62,947 nucleotides of DNA, from the NCBI RefSeq assembly GCF_024509055.1, contig NZ_JANINM010000050.1, positions 2,688 through 65,634 of the forward strand. Direction: 5' to 3'. The notes under the pieces were generated by a model, which had not been told where the DNA came from, made no database searches, and saw only the letters and a program-made list of their open reading frames with translations. The position numbers and the translations under genes are program-made. Of the stretch, positions 1 through 8,578 are shown piece by piece. Source of the DNA: Mesorhizobium sp. (lineage in GTDB: Bacteria > Pseudomonadota > Alphaproteobacteria > Rhizobiales > Rhizobiaceae). Position 1 is the stretch's first letter; each line of letters opens with the position of its first letter.

Positions 1-1
1 A

Positions 2-187
2 GCGGTTGCCGAGTATACCGCCCGCTACGCCATCGGCGAGATCCCGCGGCCGAAGCACTGGTCGGGTTTCCGCATCCTGCCGCAGACGATCGAGTTCTGG
101 CACGACAGGCCGTTCCGCCTGCATGACCGCGTCGTCTTTTCGCGCAACGCGACCGGCGGCTGGGACAAGACCAGGCTTTATCCCTGA
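2..187 (+). CDS. pdxH: pyridoxamine 5'-phosphate oxidase, C-terminal 61 residues
   Basis: This is the 3' end of pdxH, cut by the left window edge. PdxH is the FMN enzyme that oxidises pyridoxine or pyridoxamine 5'-phosphate to pyridoxal phosphate. The visible tail has the family's C-terminal signature: the stretch [12 protein letters not shown] is followed by [14 protein letters not shown] and ends in WDKTRLYP. This is the dimer-interface and substrate-phosphate region conserved in the family. Only about the last third of the usual roughly 205-residue protein is present. It converges with the leftward membrane cassette, with only about 20 bases between the stop codons. Confidence 0.93.
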   Translation, partial: AVAEYTARYAIGEIPRPKHWSGFRILPQTIEFWHDRPFRLHDRVVFSRNATGGWDKTRLYP

Positions 188-208
188 TCCCGGGGCGCAA
201 ACAGGAGA

Positions 209-778
209 TCAATCCTTCTCGAGCTGGAACAGCAGGAAATGCGGCCGTTCGCTGGCGACGCCGACGGCCGGGCGGATGGACTTGGTCGCTTCCTTCGGCA
301 CCAGGAACGTCTCGCGCAGGTTGAGCGTGTCGCCGCTTTTGGCACCCGAGAAGATCGCCGAGATGCAGGTCTGGACATTGTCGGTGGTTTTCAGCGACAC
401 GATCGAGGTCGGCGACCAGCGCCGGCCGTCCCTGTCGATCAGCATGATCTTGCAGCCGAGCCAGAGATTTTGCAGGTCCGGATTGCCGATCTTCACCTGG
501 AAGTCGGCCAATACGGGCACAGAATCCGGCGGCAGGTTCGACATGCCGAAGGCGCCGCGCAAATCGGTCAGCTTCCAGTCGCTGCCGCCGAAATGCTCGC
601 TCTTCCCCCATGCCACGCGACGCGGGAACAGATCGTTATTTCCAAGCAGGGTCTTGACGCTGTCATAGGCTTCGACAGCCAGCGCGAGCGGGACCAGGAG
701 CATGAGCGACCAAAGGCTGCGACGGCGCCATTTCCGTTCGCCCGCCCGATTGTCCTGATCCAGAGCCTCTGCCGTCAT
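209..778 (-). CDS. membrane-anchored protein of unknown function, cassette gene 4
   Basis: I do not recognise this 189-residue protein. It has a basic N-terminus, one hydrophobic segment at about residues 20-40, and then a soluble, probably periplasmic, beta-rich region with conserved-looking Trp, Gly and Pro residues. Two Cys in the soluble part (one in LWLGCKIML, one in VQTCIS) could form a disulfide. It is the last of four leftward genes and starts 10 bases after the preceding stop. The ATG at 778 was chosen over an upstream in-frame ATG because the longer form would overlap the preceding gene extensively. Its architecture resembles the two genes before it, which suggests related subunits. 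Confidence 0.75.
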   Translation of the reverse strand: MTAEALDQDNRAGERKWRRRSLWSLMLLVPLALAVEAYDSVKTLLGNNDLFPRRVAWGKSEHFGGSDWKLTDLRGAFGMSNLPPDSVPVLADFQVKIGNPDLQNLWLGCKIMLIDRDGRRWSPTSIVSLKTTDNVQTCISAIFSGAKSGDTLNLRETFLVPKEATKSIRPAVGVASERPHFLLFQLEKD

Positions 779-788
779 TCGCCTTCCT

Positions 789-1367
789 TCACATCGGCCG
801 CGCCATATCCAGCATCTCGATCGTGCCGACAGGCAGGCCGTCCGCGGCGATCGGCACTGGCCCAAGCGAGATCTCGGCCTGGGAATCCAGCGCCGCCATC
901 AGTTTCTCCGAGACGAGCAAGGTCGCGTTGTTCGCCTCGTCCGGCCGCAACTCGAAAATCAGCCGCGCCTTCCGCGGCAGGCCGGGATCGATCGCGGCGG
1001 GCAAAAGTCCGTTCATGAAGGACAGCCGCTCGGTCTGGTCATAGGTGAGGCCTGTCGGTCCCTGCCAGGACGCGACGGAGATCACCGTCGACTGCGCCCG
1101 CGCCGCGAACTCGACCGTGACCACCGCCCAGACGCCGCCGGTGGTCAGCACCTTGCCTTGACCGAACTGGTCGACTTTCAGGTTACGGGCGAACTCGACC
1201 TTCTCGGCATGGACCTCGAAGGCGCGCCCGACGACGGTATCGCCCAATTTGCCGCGCGCGGGGATCGGGCCGATCAGGTCGCCGTAATGCGGCTTCGATA
1301 CCTGCAAGCCGTAGCAGAACGCCACCGCGACAAGCAGCAGGATGATGTTGGCCGACCTGCGTATCAT
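789..1367 (-). CDS. membrane-anchored protein of unknown function, cassette gene 3
   Basis: This 192-residue protein matches no family I can name. A short basic N-terminus (MIRRSAN) leads into a hydrophobic stretch at about residues 7-20, which is a signal anchor or uncleaved signal. A predicted extracytoplasmic beta-rich domain follows, with a DUF4352-like feel: an Ile/Val-rich core, a charged turn and a late FELRPDEANN motif. Its start overlaps the previous gene's stop as ATGA, so translation is probably coupled. The shared order (N-terminal anchor, then a soluble domain of about 150 residues) links it to cassette genes 2 and 4. Confidence 0.78.
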   Translation of the reverse strand: MIRRSANIILLLVAVAFCYGLQVSKPHYGDLIGPIPARGKLGDTVVGRAFEVHAEKVEFARNLKVDQFGQGKVLTTGGVWAVVTVEFAARAQSTVISVASWQGPTGLTYDQTERLSFMNGLLPAAIDPGLPRKARLIFELRPDEANNATLLVSEKLMAALDSQAEISLGPVPIAADGLPVGTIEMLDMARPM

Positions 1368-1957
1368 GGCTGGATGTCCGCGCTGTCAGGCCCGGCGCCG
1401 ACGGGAATCGTCATGGTGCCGATCGGCGTTGGATTGAACCAGCCCGGCAGGCCGTAGAGATTGTCGCGCGCTTTGTAGGTCTTGCGGATGACCGTCAGGT
1501 CGAAACTGGCCGGTGCGGTCGCTCCATCCGGCAACTGCCAGATATAGGCCATGCGCTCCGGCATGCCGGGATGCAGCTCGGGCGACATCGTCGAATCGCG
1601 CGTCAGCACGATGAAGGGTTTGGTGGCCGGATCGACAATCGTCCGGCTTGCCTGCAGCACGTCGAAATAGTCCTTGGTGGATTTTGCCGTGCGGTTGGTC
1701 ATTTCGAGTTCGAGCACCAGCGCCTTGCCGCCCGGCTTGAGCAACGTCCCGTATGCGTATTTTTCCGCGGTGACATAGGCCTTCAATGGCCTCAGCAGCC
1801 ACTCGCCGGTTTCGATCCGGCTCGCCGGCGCCAGGGCCGGCAATGACTCGTGCCTTGCCTCGAAAGCCCCCAGGACGCCGGCGACCGCGACTGCGGCCGC
1901 AGTGCCGACGCCGGCGACGGTCCATGCCTTCAGCCGTGAGCCTGCGTTCTCAAGCAT
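1364..1957 (-). CDS. membrane-anchored protein of unknown function, cassette gene 2
   Basis: This is a 197-residue protein of unknown function. It has one hydrophobic Ala/Val/Gly-rich segment at about residues 12-31, followed by a soluble region. That region contains an LVLELEMTNRTAKST stretch of the kind seen in extracellular Ig-like or DUF4352-type domains, and a Pro-rich C-terminus. The ATG at 1957 sits inside the last codons of the polytopic gene upstream (8-base overlap), and its own end overlaps the next start by 4 bases. The long in-frame 5' extension to 2170 lies wholly over the upstream gene and was not used. Confidence 0.78.
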   Translation of the reverse strand: MLENAGSRLKAWTVAGVGTAAAVAVAGVLGAFEARHESLPALAPASRIETGEWLLRPLKAYVTAEKYAYGTLLKPGGKALVLELEMTNRTAKSTKDYFDVLQASRTIVDPATKPFIVLTRDSTMSPELHPGMPERMAYIWQLPDGATAPASFDLTVIRKTYKARDNLYGLPGWFNPTPIGTMTIPVGAGPDSADIQP

Positions 1958-3272
1958 TCTGCCCTCCGACCTGCGCCGCGCGATCCGGTGAGGTCGGCAC
2001 GGTGCCCTCGCCGGTCTGCCGCTTGGGCAGCGCGAAGGCGGTTTCGAGGATCGCGGCGAGGAATGAGACGCGCAGCGGCTCGACGAGGATGCCGGTCGAT
2101 GAATCCTGGAACGCGCTGCCAAACAGCAGCGACACCCCTTCGGAGAGCACCTGCCAGGTGTCGAGCTCATGCGGACCGATGAGCCGCGTCATGCCGAGCC
2201 ATGCCCAGGCAGCCAGCCAGTCGATCAGGCGGTAGCCGACGATCAGCGTGACGATCAGCACCAAGCCCGAGCTCAGCGTGATGCGCACCCCATTGGCCAA
2301 AGGCAAATAGCGCGAGCGGTAGCCGGAGATGAAATGCTCGGCGAAATCGCGCAGGAATTTCGGGATGGCGCGATAGCGCTCGCCCAGGCGTTCGAGCCGG
2401 TGCATGCGCATCAGTTCCTTGTCGTCGCGCACGTCATAGCCATAGATCAGCGCCGCCAGCACCAGCCAGATCACCGGCAAGAGCATGTAGAAGAACAGGT
2501 TCACCAGCCTGGTCGTGCTGTCGATGGAAGTCACCTCGACCGGCACCATGGGGGCGGCCAAGGCACTGGCGACCGGATTCGCGATGCCGTCGGCGGCCGC
2601 CTGCAGGGCGGAAAAGATGTTGCGGCTCATGATCCAGCCGATGACCTCGTCCTTCCAGCGCGAGATCACGTAGAGACCGATGAAGATCCAGTTGGTCTCG
2701 CAGATCACCACGACGATCTGCCAGAAGGAGCGCGAACCGCCGCGCTTCTGCATCGCGATGGCGAAGCGCCTTGTCAGCCAGGAGATTACGACCGAGACGA
2801 TCAGCCAGCGCGAATCGAGCACATCGAGCACATTGCCGGCGCCGCCGCCGAATGGCGCCATGTCGAGCGTGACGCGCGAATATTGCCGCACCGTGTCGCC
2901 CAGAAAACCCCAGGCGGCGTAATAGGCGAAGAAGGGCAGCAGCGCGACGCTGACCATGCGCGCCAGCCGCGCGCCGCTGCTGCGCAGCGCGGTTTCAGTT
3001 TCGCTTTGAGCCGCCTGTTGCGCGGCCCGCACGGCAGGTAAACCGGGCAGCATCGTCTGGAACATGGCGACGGTGACGATGAGCTGAGTCAACGCGACGA
3101 GCGTCAGCAAGGCAAGGCCCGCCATGTGATTGAGCAAGGCGACGCGCGCGGCGACCTGCATGAACAGATCGCCGAGCACGACGCCCAAAAGCACGATGGC
3201 GACCAGTTGCGGCCAGAAGCGCCACCAGAGTTTCAGGGTCAGTGCCAGCGGTCTTACGGCAATGGAAAGCAT
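1950..3272 (-). CDS. polytopic membrane protein of unknown function, cassette gene 1
   Basis: This 440-residue integral membrane protein leads the four-gene cassette. Hydrophobic segments are visible at about residues 17-40, 48-75, 108-126, 153-172, 184-206, 262-288 and 335-365, with a further amphipathic region near 400. A hydrophilic loop rich in Glu, Gln and Arg lies near 80-105. No transporter, protease or channel motif is apparent. The gene is followed by three single-anchor proteins with overlapping or near-contiguous reading frames, which suggests one envelope complex. Its precise function cannot be read from the sequence. Confidence 0.8.
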   Translation of the reverse strand: MLSIAVRPLALTLKLWWRFWPQLVAIVLLGVVLGDLFMQVAARVALLNHMAGLALLTLVALTQLIVTVAMFQTMLPGLPAVRAAQQAAQSETETALRSSGARLARMVSVALLPFFAYYAAWGFLGDTVRQYSRVTLDMAPFGGGAGNVLDVLDSRWLIVSVVISWLTRRFAIAMQKRGGSRSFWQIVVVICETNWIFIGLYVISRWKDEVIGWIMSRNIFSALQAAADGIANPVASALAAPMVPVEVTSIDSTTRLVNLFFYMLLPVIWLVLAALIYGYDVRDDKELMRMHRLERLGERYRAIPKFLRDFAEHFISGYRSRYLPLANGVRITLSSGLVLIVTLIVGYRLIDWLAAWAWLGMTRLIGPHELDTWQVLSEGVSLLFGSAFQDSSTGILVEPLRVSFLAAILETAFALPKRQTGEGTVPTSPDRAAQVGGQNA

Positions 3273-3385
3273 TGTGAGGTGTTCAGCCGATCAGCGAACG
3301 CCCTTCAATCGCCTCGGCGGATTCAGCGGCAGCGTGCTGGATCATGTCCTCTCCATTTCACGAGCCCCCGCCACGCGCCCCCAGA

Positions 3386-3399
3386 CATAACGCGTTATG
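3386..3399. promoter_or_regulatory. 14-bp perfect palindrome upstream of the membrane cassette
   Basis: CATAACGCGTTATG is self-complementary over its full length and has a central CG, the arrangement common in LacI-type operators. It lies about 110 bases upstream of the first cassette gene and just downstream of the lacI-type gene. It may regulate the cassette. The binder is an inference. Confidence 0.4.
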
Positions 3400-3454
3400 C
3401 TTGCTTTGACACCCCTGCACCAACCTTTCAGCGAGGCTGGCGCCAGGCGGGGCG

Positions 3455-4486
3455 TCAGAGCCCTGCCGCCTGCGGCACGTTGAAGGGCGTGATGATCTGG
3501 ATGTTGGCCATGCCCGAGACCGGTGATTTCGGCAGCAATCCATGCGCTCGCATGACGTGCAGGCAAGCGTTCCGCATATCCTGGCCAAGATCGTGATGCA
3601 GCACGGCGCCGATGCGCCCGGCGCGCAGCAGCGCGAGATTGTCGGCGTCGAGGTCATGACCGACAAAGGCGCGGCAGGCGCGGCCCAGCGAGGCAAAGGC
3701 TTCGACGATGGCGCGGTTGCCGCCGCCGATCGAGTAAACACCGGCAATGTCGTCATGCTGCCGCAGAGCCGCCAGCGCGAGCATACCGGTATCGCGGTCG
3801 AGGCCATGGCCTTCGCTTGCTTCGACGATGCCGAGCGCCGGATAGCGCTCGCGCAGCGCCTGCCTGAAACCTATCTCGCGTTCCTCCTCGCCGCGAAACC
3901 GGTTGCTGCTGATGGTCACCAGAATGCGCGCCGGCCCGCCGCCCAGCCATTCGCCGAGAAGATAGGCCGCGGTCGCGCCAGCCGCCCGGTTGTCCATACC
4001 GACATAGGCCTGCCGGCCGGTATCGGGAATATCCGTCACCAGTGTGACGACGGGGATCCCGGCGGCGACGAGCCGAGCTGTCGCGACCCTCACGTCCGCA
4101 ACATCGGGAGCCTTGAGGAGGACGCCATTGCTGCCGCGGCGCTGCAGGGCTTCGAGGAGAGCGACCGTATCGCCGACGCTGCGCGTCTCGGCAAAATGGT
4201 AGCGGGCGCGAAAGATCACCGGCTGCAGCGACGGTATCGCCTGCTCCAGCCCCTGGCGCACCGCCTCGCTGAAGCGCGACGGGGTTTCCATGACGACGTC
4301 GAGGACAAGCTTGCGGCCGGAAAGGCCGATCAGGTCGCGCTGCTTTTCAAGCTCACCTATGGCCTGCCTGACCCGCCGTACGGTGTGCTCACGGACGCCC
4401 GGCCTTTCGTTGAGGACGCGGTCGACGGTGGCGAGGCTGAGCCCCGCCTGAAGGGCGATATCCTTGACGAGAAACGGACGCGACAT
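3455..4486 (-). CDS. LacI family transcriptional regulator
   Basis: This 343-residue regulator has an N-terminal LacI helix-turn-helix at about residues 5-27 (VKDIALQAGLSLATVDRVLN) and the hinge-helix region that follows. The rest is a periplasmic-binding-protein-like effector domain of usual family length. Such proteins bind operators as dimers and are released or recruited by a small sugar-like ligand. The ATG at 4486 was chosen because the HTH begins right after it, whereas the longer reading adds an unrelated N-terminus. It is divergent from the dioxygenase gene at 4582, its most likely target, with about 95 bases between the starts. Confidence 0.92.
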   Translation of the reverse strand: MSRPFLVKDIALQAGLSLATVDRVLNERPGVREHTVRRVRQAIGELEKQRDLIGLSGRKLVLDVVMETPSRFSEAVRQGLEQAIPSLQPVIFRARYHFAETRSVGDTVALLEALQRRGSNGVLLKAPDVADVRVATARLVAAGIPVVTLVTDIPDTGRQAYVGMDNRAAGATAAYLLGEWLGGGPARILVTISSNRFRGEEEREIGFRQALRERYPALGIVEASEGHGLDRDTGMLALAALRQHDDIAGVYSIGGGNRAIVEAFASLGRACRAFVGHDLDADNLALLRAGRIGAVLHHDLGQDMRNACLHVMRAHGLLPKSPVSGMANIQIITPFNVPQAAGL

Positions 4487-4525
4487 CTTCTGAGGTGTTT
4501 TTGAGGTGTTCCGGAGGCAACATGA

Positions 4526-4540
4526 ACCGCAGATTGCGGT
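4526..4540. promoter_or_regulatory. candidate LacI-type operator between the divergent genes
   Basis: ACCGCA-GAT-TGCGGT is a perfect 6-bp inverted repeat around a 3-base spacer, in the gap between lacI and the dioxygenase. A direct repeat TGAGGTGTT lies beside it at 4491-4499 and 4502-4510. Position and symmetry suggest autoregulatory control, but no binding data can be inferred. Confidence 0.4.
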
Positions 4541-4581
4541 ATACGGCAAGGAGGATCAGGACAGCAACAGGAGGATGCGTC

Positions 4582-5775
4582 ATGAAGGCCGACAACCTAG
4601 CCAAGGTCAGGTCCGAGCGGGTCTGGCTGACCAAGGACCAGTGCGACATCGAGGGGTTCCGGGCGATCGTCGAGCAGACGACCAATCCCGCCGACTATCC
4701 TTTCGCCTCAGGTGTCGAAAAGAACGTGCTCGTCTATGACGGCGACGCCGTCCGCAAGGCGGCGGCCGAGCCGGAGACGCGCAAGGCGCTGCTGGCGGAA
4801 TGGGTCGAGGCGATGACCAGCGGGCCGGGCGTCGTGGCCTTCAAGAGGGCTTTCGCCGACACGGCGCCCATCGACACCGCGACCAAGCTGTTCAACGAGA
4901 TGATCGCCGAGCAGCATGCCAGCGGGACCGGCGGCGGCGACCATTTCGCCAAGCCGGGCGCCAATGACCGCATCTGGAATGCGCTGGAGAAATTCTGCCT
5001 GCGCGATCCGCAAGCCTTCGCCGCCTATTACGGCAACGACATCATCGCGCTGATCTCGGAAGCCTGGCTCGGGCCGGCCTATCAGATGACCTCGCAGGTC
5101 AACTGCGTGAACCCCGGCGGCGCGGCGCAGTCGGCGCATCGCGACTATCATCTGGGCTTCCAGACGCCCGAGGTGATCGAACGCTATCCGGTGCATGTGC
5201 ACGGCATCTCGCCGGTGCTGACGCTGCAAGGCGCCGTCGCCCATTGCGACATGCCGCTGGAGAGCGGCCCGACGCTCTATCTCCCCTACTCGCAAGCTTA
5301 TCTGCCGGGGTATCTCGCCACGGGCCTGCCCGAGTTCAAGGCGTATTTCGCCGAACACCATGTGCAGCTTGCGCTGGAAAAAGGCGACGCCGCCTTCTTC
5401 AACCCGGCCCTGTTCCATGCCGCCGGCAACAACCGCTCCGCCGACATCCGCCGCATGGCGAACCTGCTGCAGGTGTCGTCGGCCTATGGCCGCGCGATGG
5501 AAAGCGTCGACCGCACGAGGATGAGCCGCGCGCTCTATCCGGCGCTCCGGAAGATGCTGGCGGAAGGCGCGATCTCGAAAGGGGCGGCCGCCAACGCGAT
5601 CGCCTCGACAGCGGAAGGCTATTCCTTCCCGACCAATCTCGACCGCGACCCGCCGATCGGCGGGCTGGCGCCGGAAACGCAGCAGGCGCTGTTCCACCGC
5701 GCGCTCGAGGCCAACTGGACACCGGAAGCCTTCGGCAAGGCGCTGGACGAGCAGGCCGCCAAGAAGCTGACCTGA
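4582..5775 (+). CDS. phytanoyl-CoA dioxygenase (PhyH) family protein
   Basis: This 397-residue non-heme Fe(II)/2-oxoglutarate oxygenase probably hydroxylates a small metabolite or acyl substrate. The facial triad is visible as H186-R-D188 (in AHRDYHLGF) with a distal H279 in FHAAGNNRS. The following Arg is placed to bind 2-oxoglutarate. The ATG at 4582 follows a good ribosome site (CAGGAGG about 8 bases upstream), and an earlier in-frame ATG lacks one. It is single and divergent from the LacI regulator, which suggests induction by a sugar-like or polyol substrate. The substrate is unknown. Confidence 0.87.
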   Translation: MKADNLAKVRSERVWLTKDQCDIEGFRAIVEQTTNPADYPFASGVEKNVLVYDGDAVRKAAAEPETRKALLAEWVEAMTSGPGVVAFKRAFADTAPIDTATKLFNEMIAEQHASGTGGGDHFAKPGANDRIWNALEKFCLRDPQAFAAYYGNDIIALISEAWLGPAYQMTSQVNCVNPGGAAQSAHRDYHLGFQTPEVIERYPVHVHGISPVLTLQGAVAHCDMPLESGPTLYLPYSQAYLPGYLATGLPEFKAYFAEHHVQLALEKGDAAFFNPALFHAAGNNRSADIRRMANLLQVSSAYGRAMESVDRTRMSRALYPALRKMLAEGAISKGAAANAIASTAEGYSFPTNLDRDPPIGGLAPETQQALFHRALEANWTPEAFGKALDEQAAKKLT

Positions 5776-5778
5776 AGC

Positions 5779-5810
5779 GGGCAGCGCCCCGCCGCGGCGG
5801 GGCGCTGCCC
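5779..5810. terminator. strong GC stem-loop between convergent genes
   Basis: Two perfectly complementary 15-base arms (5779-5793 and 5796-5810) meet over a 2-base centre. The hairpin sits between the stop of the dioxygenase and the stop of the leftward enoyl-CoA hydratase. It has no long T tract, so termination in both directions is likely but unproven. Confidence 0.5.
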
Positions 5811-5833
5811 AGGCTGGGCGTTTGGCTTCGAAC

Positions 5834-6586
5834 CTACGCCTTCTTCCGGTTCATGAAAGCGGTGAGCACCGCCAGCGCCTCCTCGGACCTCAGCCGCTCC
5901 TTGAAGTGCTCCTTTTCGAGCTCGATGCGCGCAACCAGTTCCTCGCGCGGCTCATGCAGCAGGTCGCGCGCGATCTTCAGCGCCTGCGGCGGCCTGGCGG
6001 CGATCGCGTTGGCGGCGTTCAGCACCGTGCTTTCAAGCGCCTCTTCCGCGACCACTTCATGGATCAGGCCCGCGGCCTTGGCGCGCTCGGCTGAAAAACC
6101 TTCACCGAGGGCGAGCAATGCGAAGGCGTTCTGCCGGCCGAGGACGCGCGGCGCAAGCAGGCTGGAGCCGGCCTCTGGGACAAGGCCGAGATCGACGAAG
6201 GGCGTGCGAAAAACGGTGCGCGGCGTGGCGAAGGTCAAGTCGCAATGCAGGTTGAGGGTGGTGCCGATGCCGACGGCTATACCGTCGACTCCCGACACCA
6301 TCGGCTTCTCAGCCCTGGCCAGCGCAAAGAGGAAATCCCATCCCTCGCTCCCAAATTTGCCGCTGGTGGCGAAGGCAAGGAAGTCCGCGAGGTCGTTTCC
6401 GGAAGAAAAGGCGCCGGGCACACCCAGGAAAACATGGACGCGCACCGACGGATCGGCGTCGCCCTCGGCAAGGGCCGCCGTCATCGCGGCATACATGGCG
6501 CGCGTCAATGCGTTCTTCTTGTCCGGGCGGTTCATGCGGATGATTTGAACAGCGCCCTGGCGCTCGATGAGGATGTGCTCGGTCAA
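5834..6586 (-). CDS. enoyl-CoA hydratase/isomerase family protein
   Basis: This 250-residue crotonase-fold protein has the acyl-CoA oxyanion-hole segment FSSGNDLADF at about residue 61, the helix GIAVGIGTTLNLHCDL at about 102, and DLGLVPEAGSS at about 132. That Glu is the position used by hydratase/isomerase members. The pattern is typical of uncharacterised ECH proteins rather than FadB. It reads from a TTG start at 6586 preceded by AAGGA. Its start lies just downstream of the acyl-CoA dehydrogenase gene's end (26 bases), so the two probably form an operon for acyl-CoA breakdown. Confidence 0.88.
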   Translation of the reverse strand: MTEHILIERQGAVQIIRMNRPDKKNALTRAMYAAMTAALAEGDADPSVRVHVFLGVPGAFSSGNDLADFLAFATSGKFGSEGWDFLFALARAEKPMVSGVDGIAVGIGTTLNLHCDLTFATPRTVFRTPFVDLGLVPEAGSSLLAPRVLGRQNAFALLALGEGFSAERAKAAGLIHEVVAEEALESTVLNAANAIAARPPQALKIARDLLHEPREELVARIELEKEHFKERLRSEEALAVLTAFMNRKKA

Positions 6587-6612
6587 AGTCGGTTCCTTGA
6601 GCGTCTGGAGTT

Positions 6613-8382
6613 TCAGGCGGAAATCAATGCCTTGCCTGCGGCGGCGAGGCTCTCGGCGCCATCGACGACGCGCTCCTTGAGCGCACGCGTCTCGCCGAGA
6701 AGATTTTCGGCAAAGAAGCGGCAGAGCGCTATGCGGCCACGGTCGGCGAGCCCGCCCTGCGCGAGATAGGCGCCGCCCGCGGTGAGCGAGATCAGGCGCA
6801 AATAGGGGGTCGCACCTGCCATTGCGGCATCCGCCTTGCCGTCGGCCGTCAGCTTCTGCAGGAAGCGCGTCGCCTCGTCCAGGTCAGCGAGCGCCCGGTC
6901 GAGATTGTCAGCGGTGCGGCCGAAGCCCTCGATGTTGGAGGTGCGTACAGCATCGGCCACCGCTTTGAGCTCGCCGATATAGCGATGCACATGTTCGCCG
7001 CCGCCAAGCGGCAATTTGCGTGAGACGAGGTCGATCGCCTGGATGCCGTTGGTGCCTTCATAGATCGGCGCGATGCGGGCGTCACGATAAAGCGCCGCCG
7101 CACCTGTCTCCTCGATGAAGCCCATGCCGCCATGCACCTGGACGCCCAGCGAAGCGACCTCGACGCCGACATCGGTCGAGAAGGCTTTGGCCAAAGGCGT
7201 CAGCAGATTGGCGCGGTCGCGCCAGCTGGCGGCGGCCTCGCCCTCGGCGACGCGCGCGCGGTCGATGGCATGCGCGCAGGAATAGCTGATGGCGCGGGCG
7301 ATCTGGGTCAACGCCCGCATGGTCAGAAGATTGCGCTGCACGTCCGGATGATGGACGATCGGCGCCATGCCTGACCCCGAATAGTCCGACGCCTTGCCTT
7401 GCCGGCGTTCGTTGGCATAGGCGATCGCCTTCTGCGTCGCGGTCTCCGCCACCGCCACGCCCTGCATGCCGACGGCAAGGCGAGCGTTGTTCATCATCGT
7501 GAACATGCAGGCGAGGCCTTTGTTCTCCTCGCCGATCAGCCAGCCGATGGCGCCTGGCGTCGCGCCTTCAAAACCGTCGCCATAGATCATGGTGCAGGTC
7601 GGCGAGGCATGGATGCCGAGCTTGTGCTCGATGCCGGAACAGAAGACGTCGTTGCGGTCGCCGAGCGAGCGGTCGTCATTCACCAGGAATTTCGGCACCA
7701 GGAACAGCGAGATGCCGCGCGTGCCGGCAGGTGCGTCGGGCAGCCGCGCCAGCACAAGGTGGATGATGTTGTCGGTGAGATCGTGCTCGCCATAGGTGAT
7801 GAATATCTTCTGGCCGAAGATGCGGTAGGTGCCGTCGCCGGCCCGCTCGGCTCGGGTGCGGAGCGCCGCGAGATCTGAGCCGGCCTGCGGCTCGGTCAGG
7901 TTCATCGTGCCCATCCATTCGCCGGACACGAGCTTCGCCAGATACTTCGCCTTGAGCGCCTCGGTGGCGTGCTTGTCGAGCGCCTCGACCGCGCCCATGG
8001 TGAGCGTCGGGCCGATGCCGAAAGCCATCGCGGAAGAGTTCCACATTTCCAGCGCGGCGACGCCGAGCATGGTGGGCAGGCCCTGGCCGCCGAACTCCTC
8101 AGGCCCGGAGAGCGCGTTCCAGCCGCCTTCGATCCAGCGCTTATAAAGCTCCTTCCAGCCGGGCGGCGTGGTGACGGCGGCTCCCTTCAGCACGGCGCCG
8201 TGTTCGTCGCCGATCTTGTAGAGCGGCGCCACCTCCTCGCTGGCGAAGCGGCCGGCCTCGGCCAGGATCGCGTCGACAAGGTCCTCGCCAAGATCGCCGA
8301 AGGTGCCCGCATCCAGTGCCGGCTTCAGGCCGGCCACATGCTTGAGCGTGAAGGCGATGTCCTCGACCGGTGCGCGATACAT
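6613..8382 (-). CDS. acyl-CoA dehydrogenase, long DmdC-like type
   Basis: This 589-residue flavoprotein belongs to the large acyl-CoA dehydrogenase subfamily, which carries an extra C-terminal helical domain as in 3-methylmercaptopropionyl-CoA dehydrogenase and related FadE enzymes. The N-terminus MYRAPVEDIAFTLKHVAGL is characteristic of that group. The FAD/substrate signatures TEPQAGSDL (about 165) and the region around VHGGMGFIEETG with the later YEGTNGIQA are present, the last being where the catalytic base lies in this clade. The ATG at 8382 follows a GGAGGA site. The natural substrate is not evident. It pairs with the hydratase downstream. Confidence 0.9.
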   Translation of the reverse strand: MYRAPVEDIAFTLKHVAGLKPALDAGTFGDLGEDLVDAILAEAGRFASEEVAPLYKIGDEHGAVLKGAAVTTPPGWKELYKRWIEGGWNALSGPEEFGGQGLPTMLGVAALEMWNSSAMAFGIGPTLTMGAVEALDKHATEALKAKYLAKLVSGEWMGTMNLTEPQAGSDLAALRTRAERAGDGTYRIFGQKIFITYGEHDLTDNIIHLVLARLPDAPAGTRGISLFLVPKFLVNDDRSLGDRNDVFCSGIEHKLGIHASPTCTMIYGDGFEGATPGAIGWLIGEENKGLACMFTMMNNARLAVGMQGVAVAETATQKAIAYANERRQGKASDYSGSGMAPIVHHPDVQRNLLTMRALTQIARAISYSCAHAIDRARVAEGEAAASWRDRANLLTPLAKAFSTDVGVEVASLGVQVHGGMGFIEETGAAALYRDARIAPIYEGTNGIQAIDLVSRKLPLGGGEHVHRYIGELKAVADAVRTSNIEGFGRTADNLDRALADLDEATRFLQKLTADGKADAAMAGATPYLRLISLTAGGAYLAQGGLADRGRIALCRFFAENLLGETRALKERVVDGAESLAAAGKALISA

Positions 8383-8578
8383 GTTGCGTGCTCCTCCTCC
8401 GTTCCGACCGTTCAATCGTAGGATCCGCGGCGCGGCAAGACCATCCACATTTGGGTCGATCCGTGCCTTCTTTTTACGTAAACGTCAAATTTTGTCACGC
8501 GGATTTTTGCAATCTTTCCGGTGGGCGTTTAGACACGAGAATGCTCGGCATGAAGCCGGCGAAACTGGATCGAGAGCC

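Noticed and set aside
1364..2170. The longer version of cassette gene 2
   Set aside because: Its first 71 codons are wholly inside the upstream polytopic gene in another frame, with Ser/Arg-rich shadow composition.
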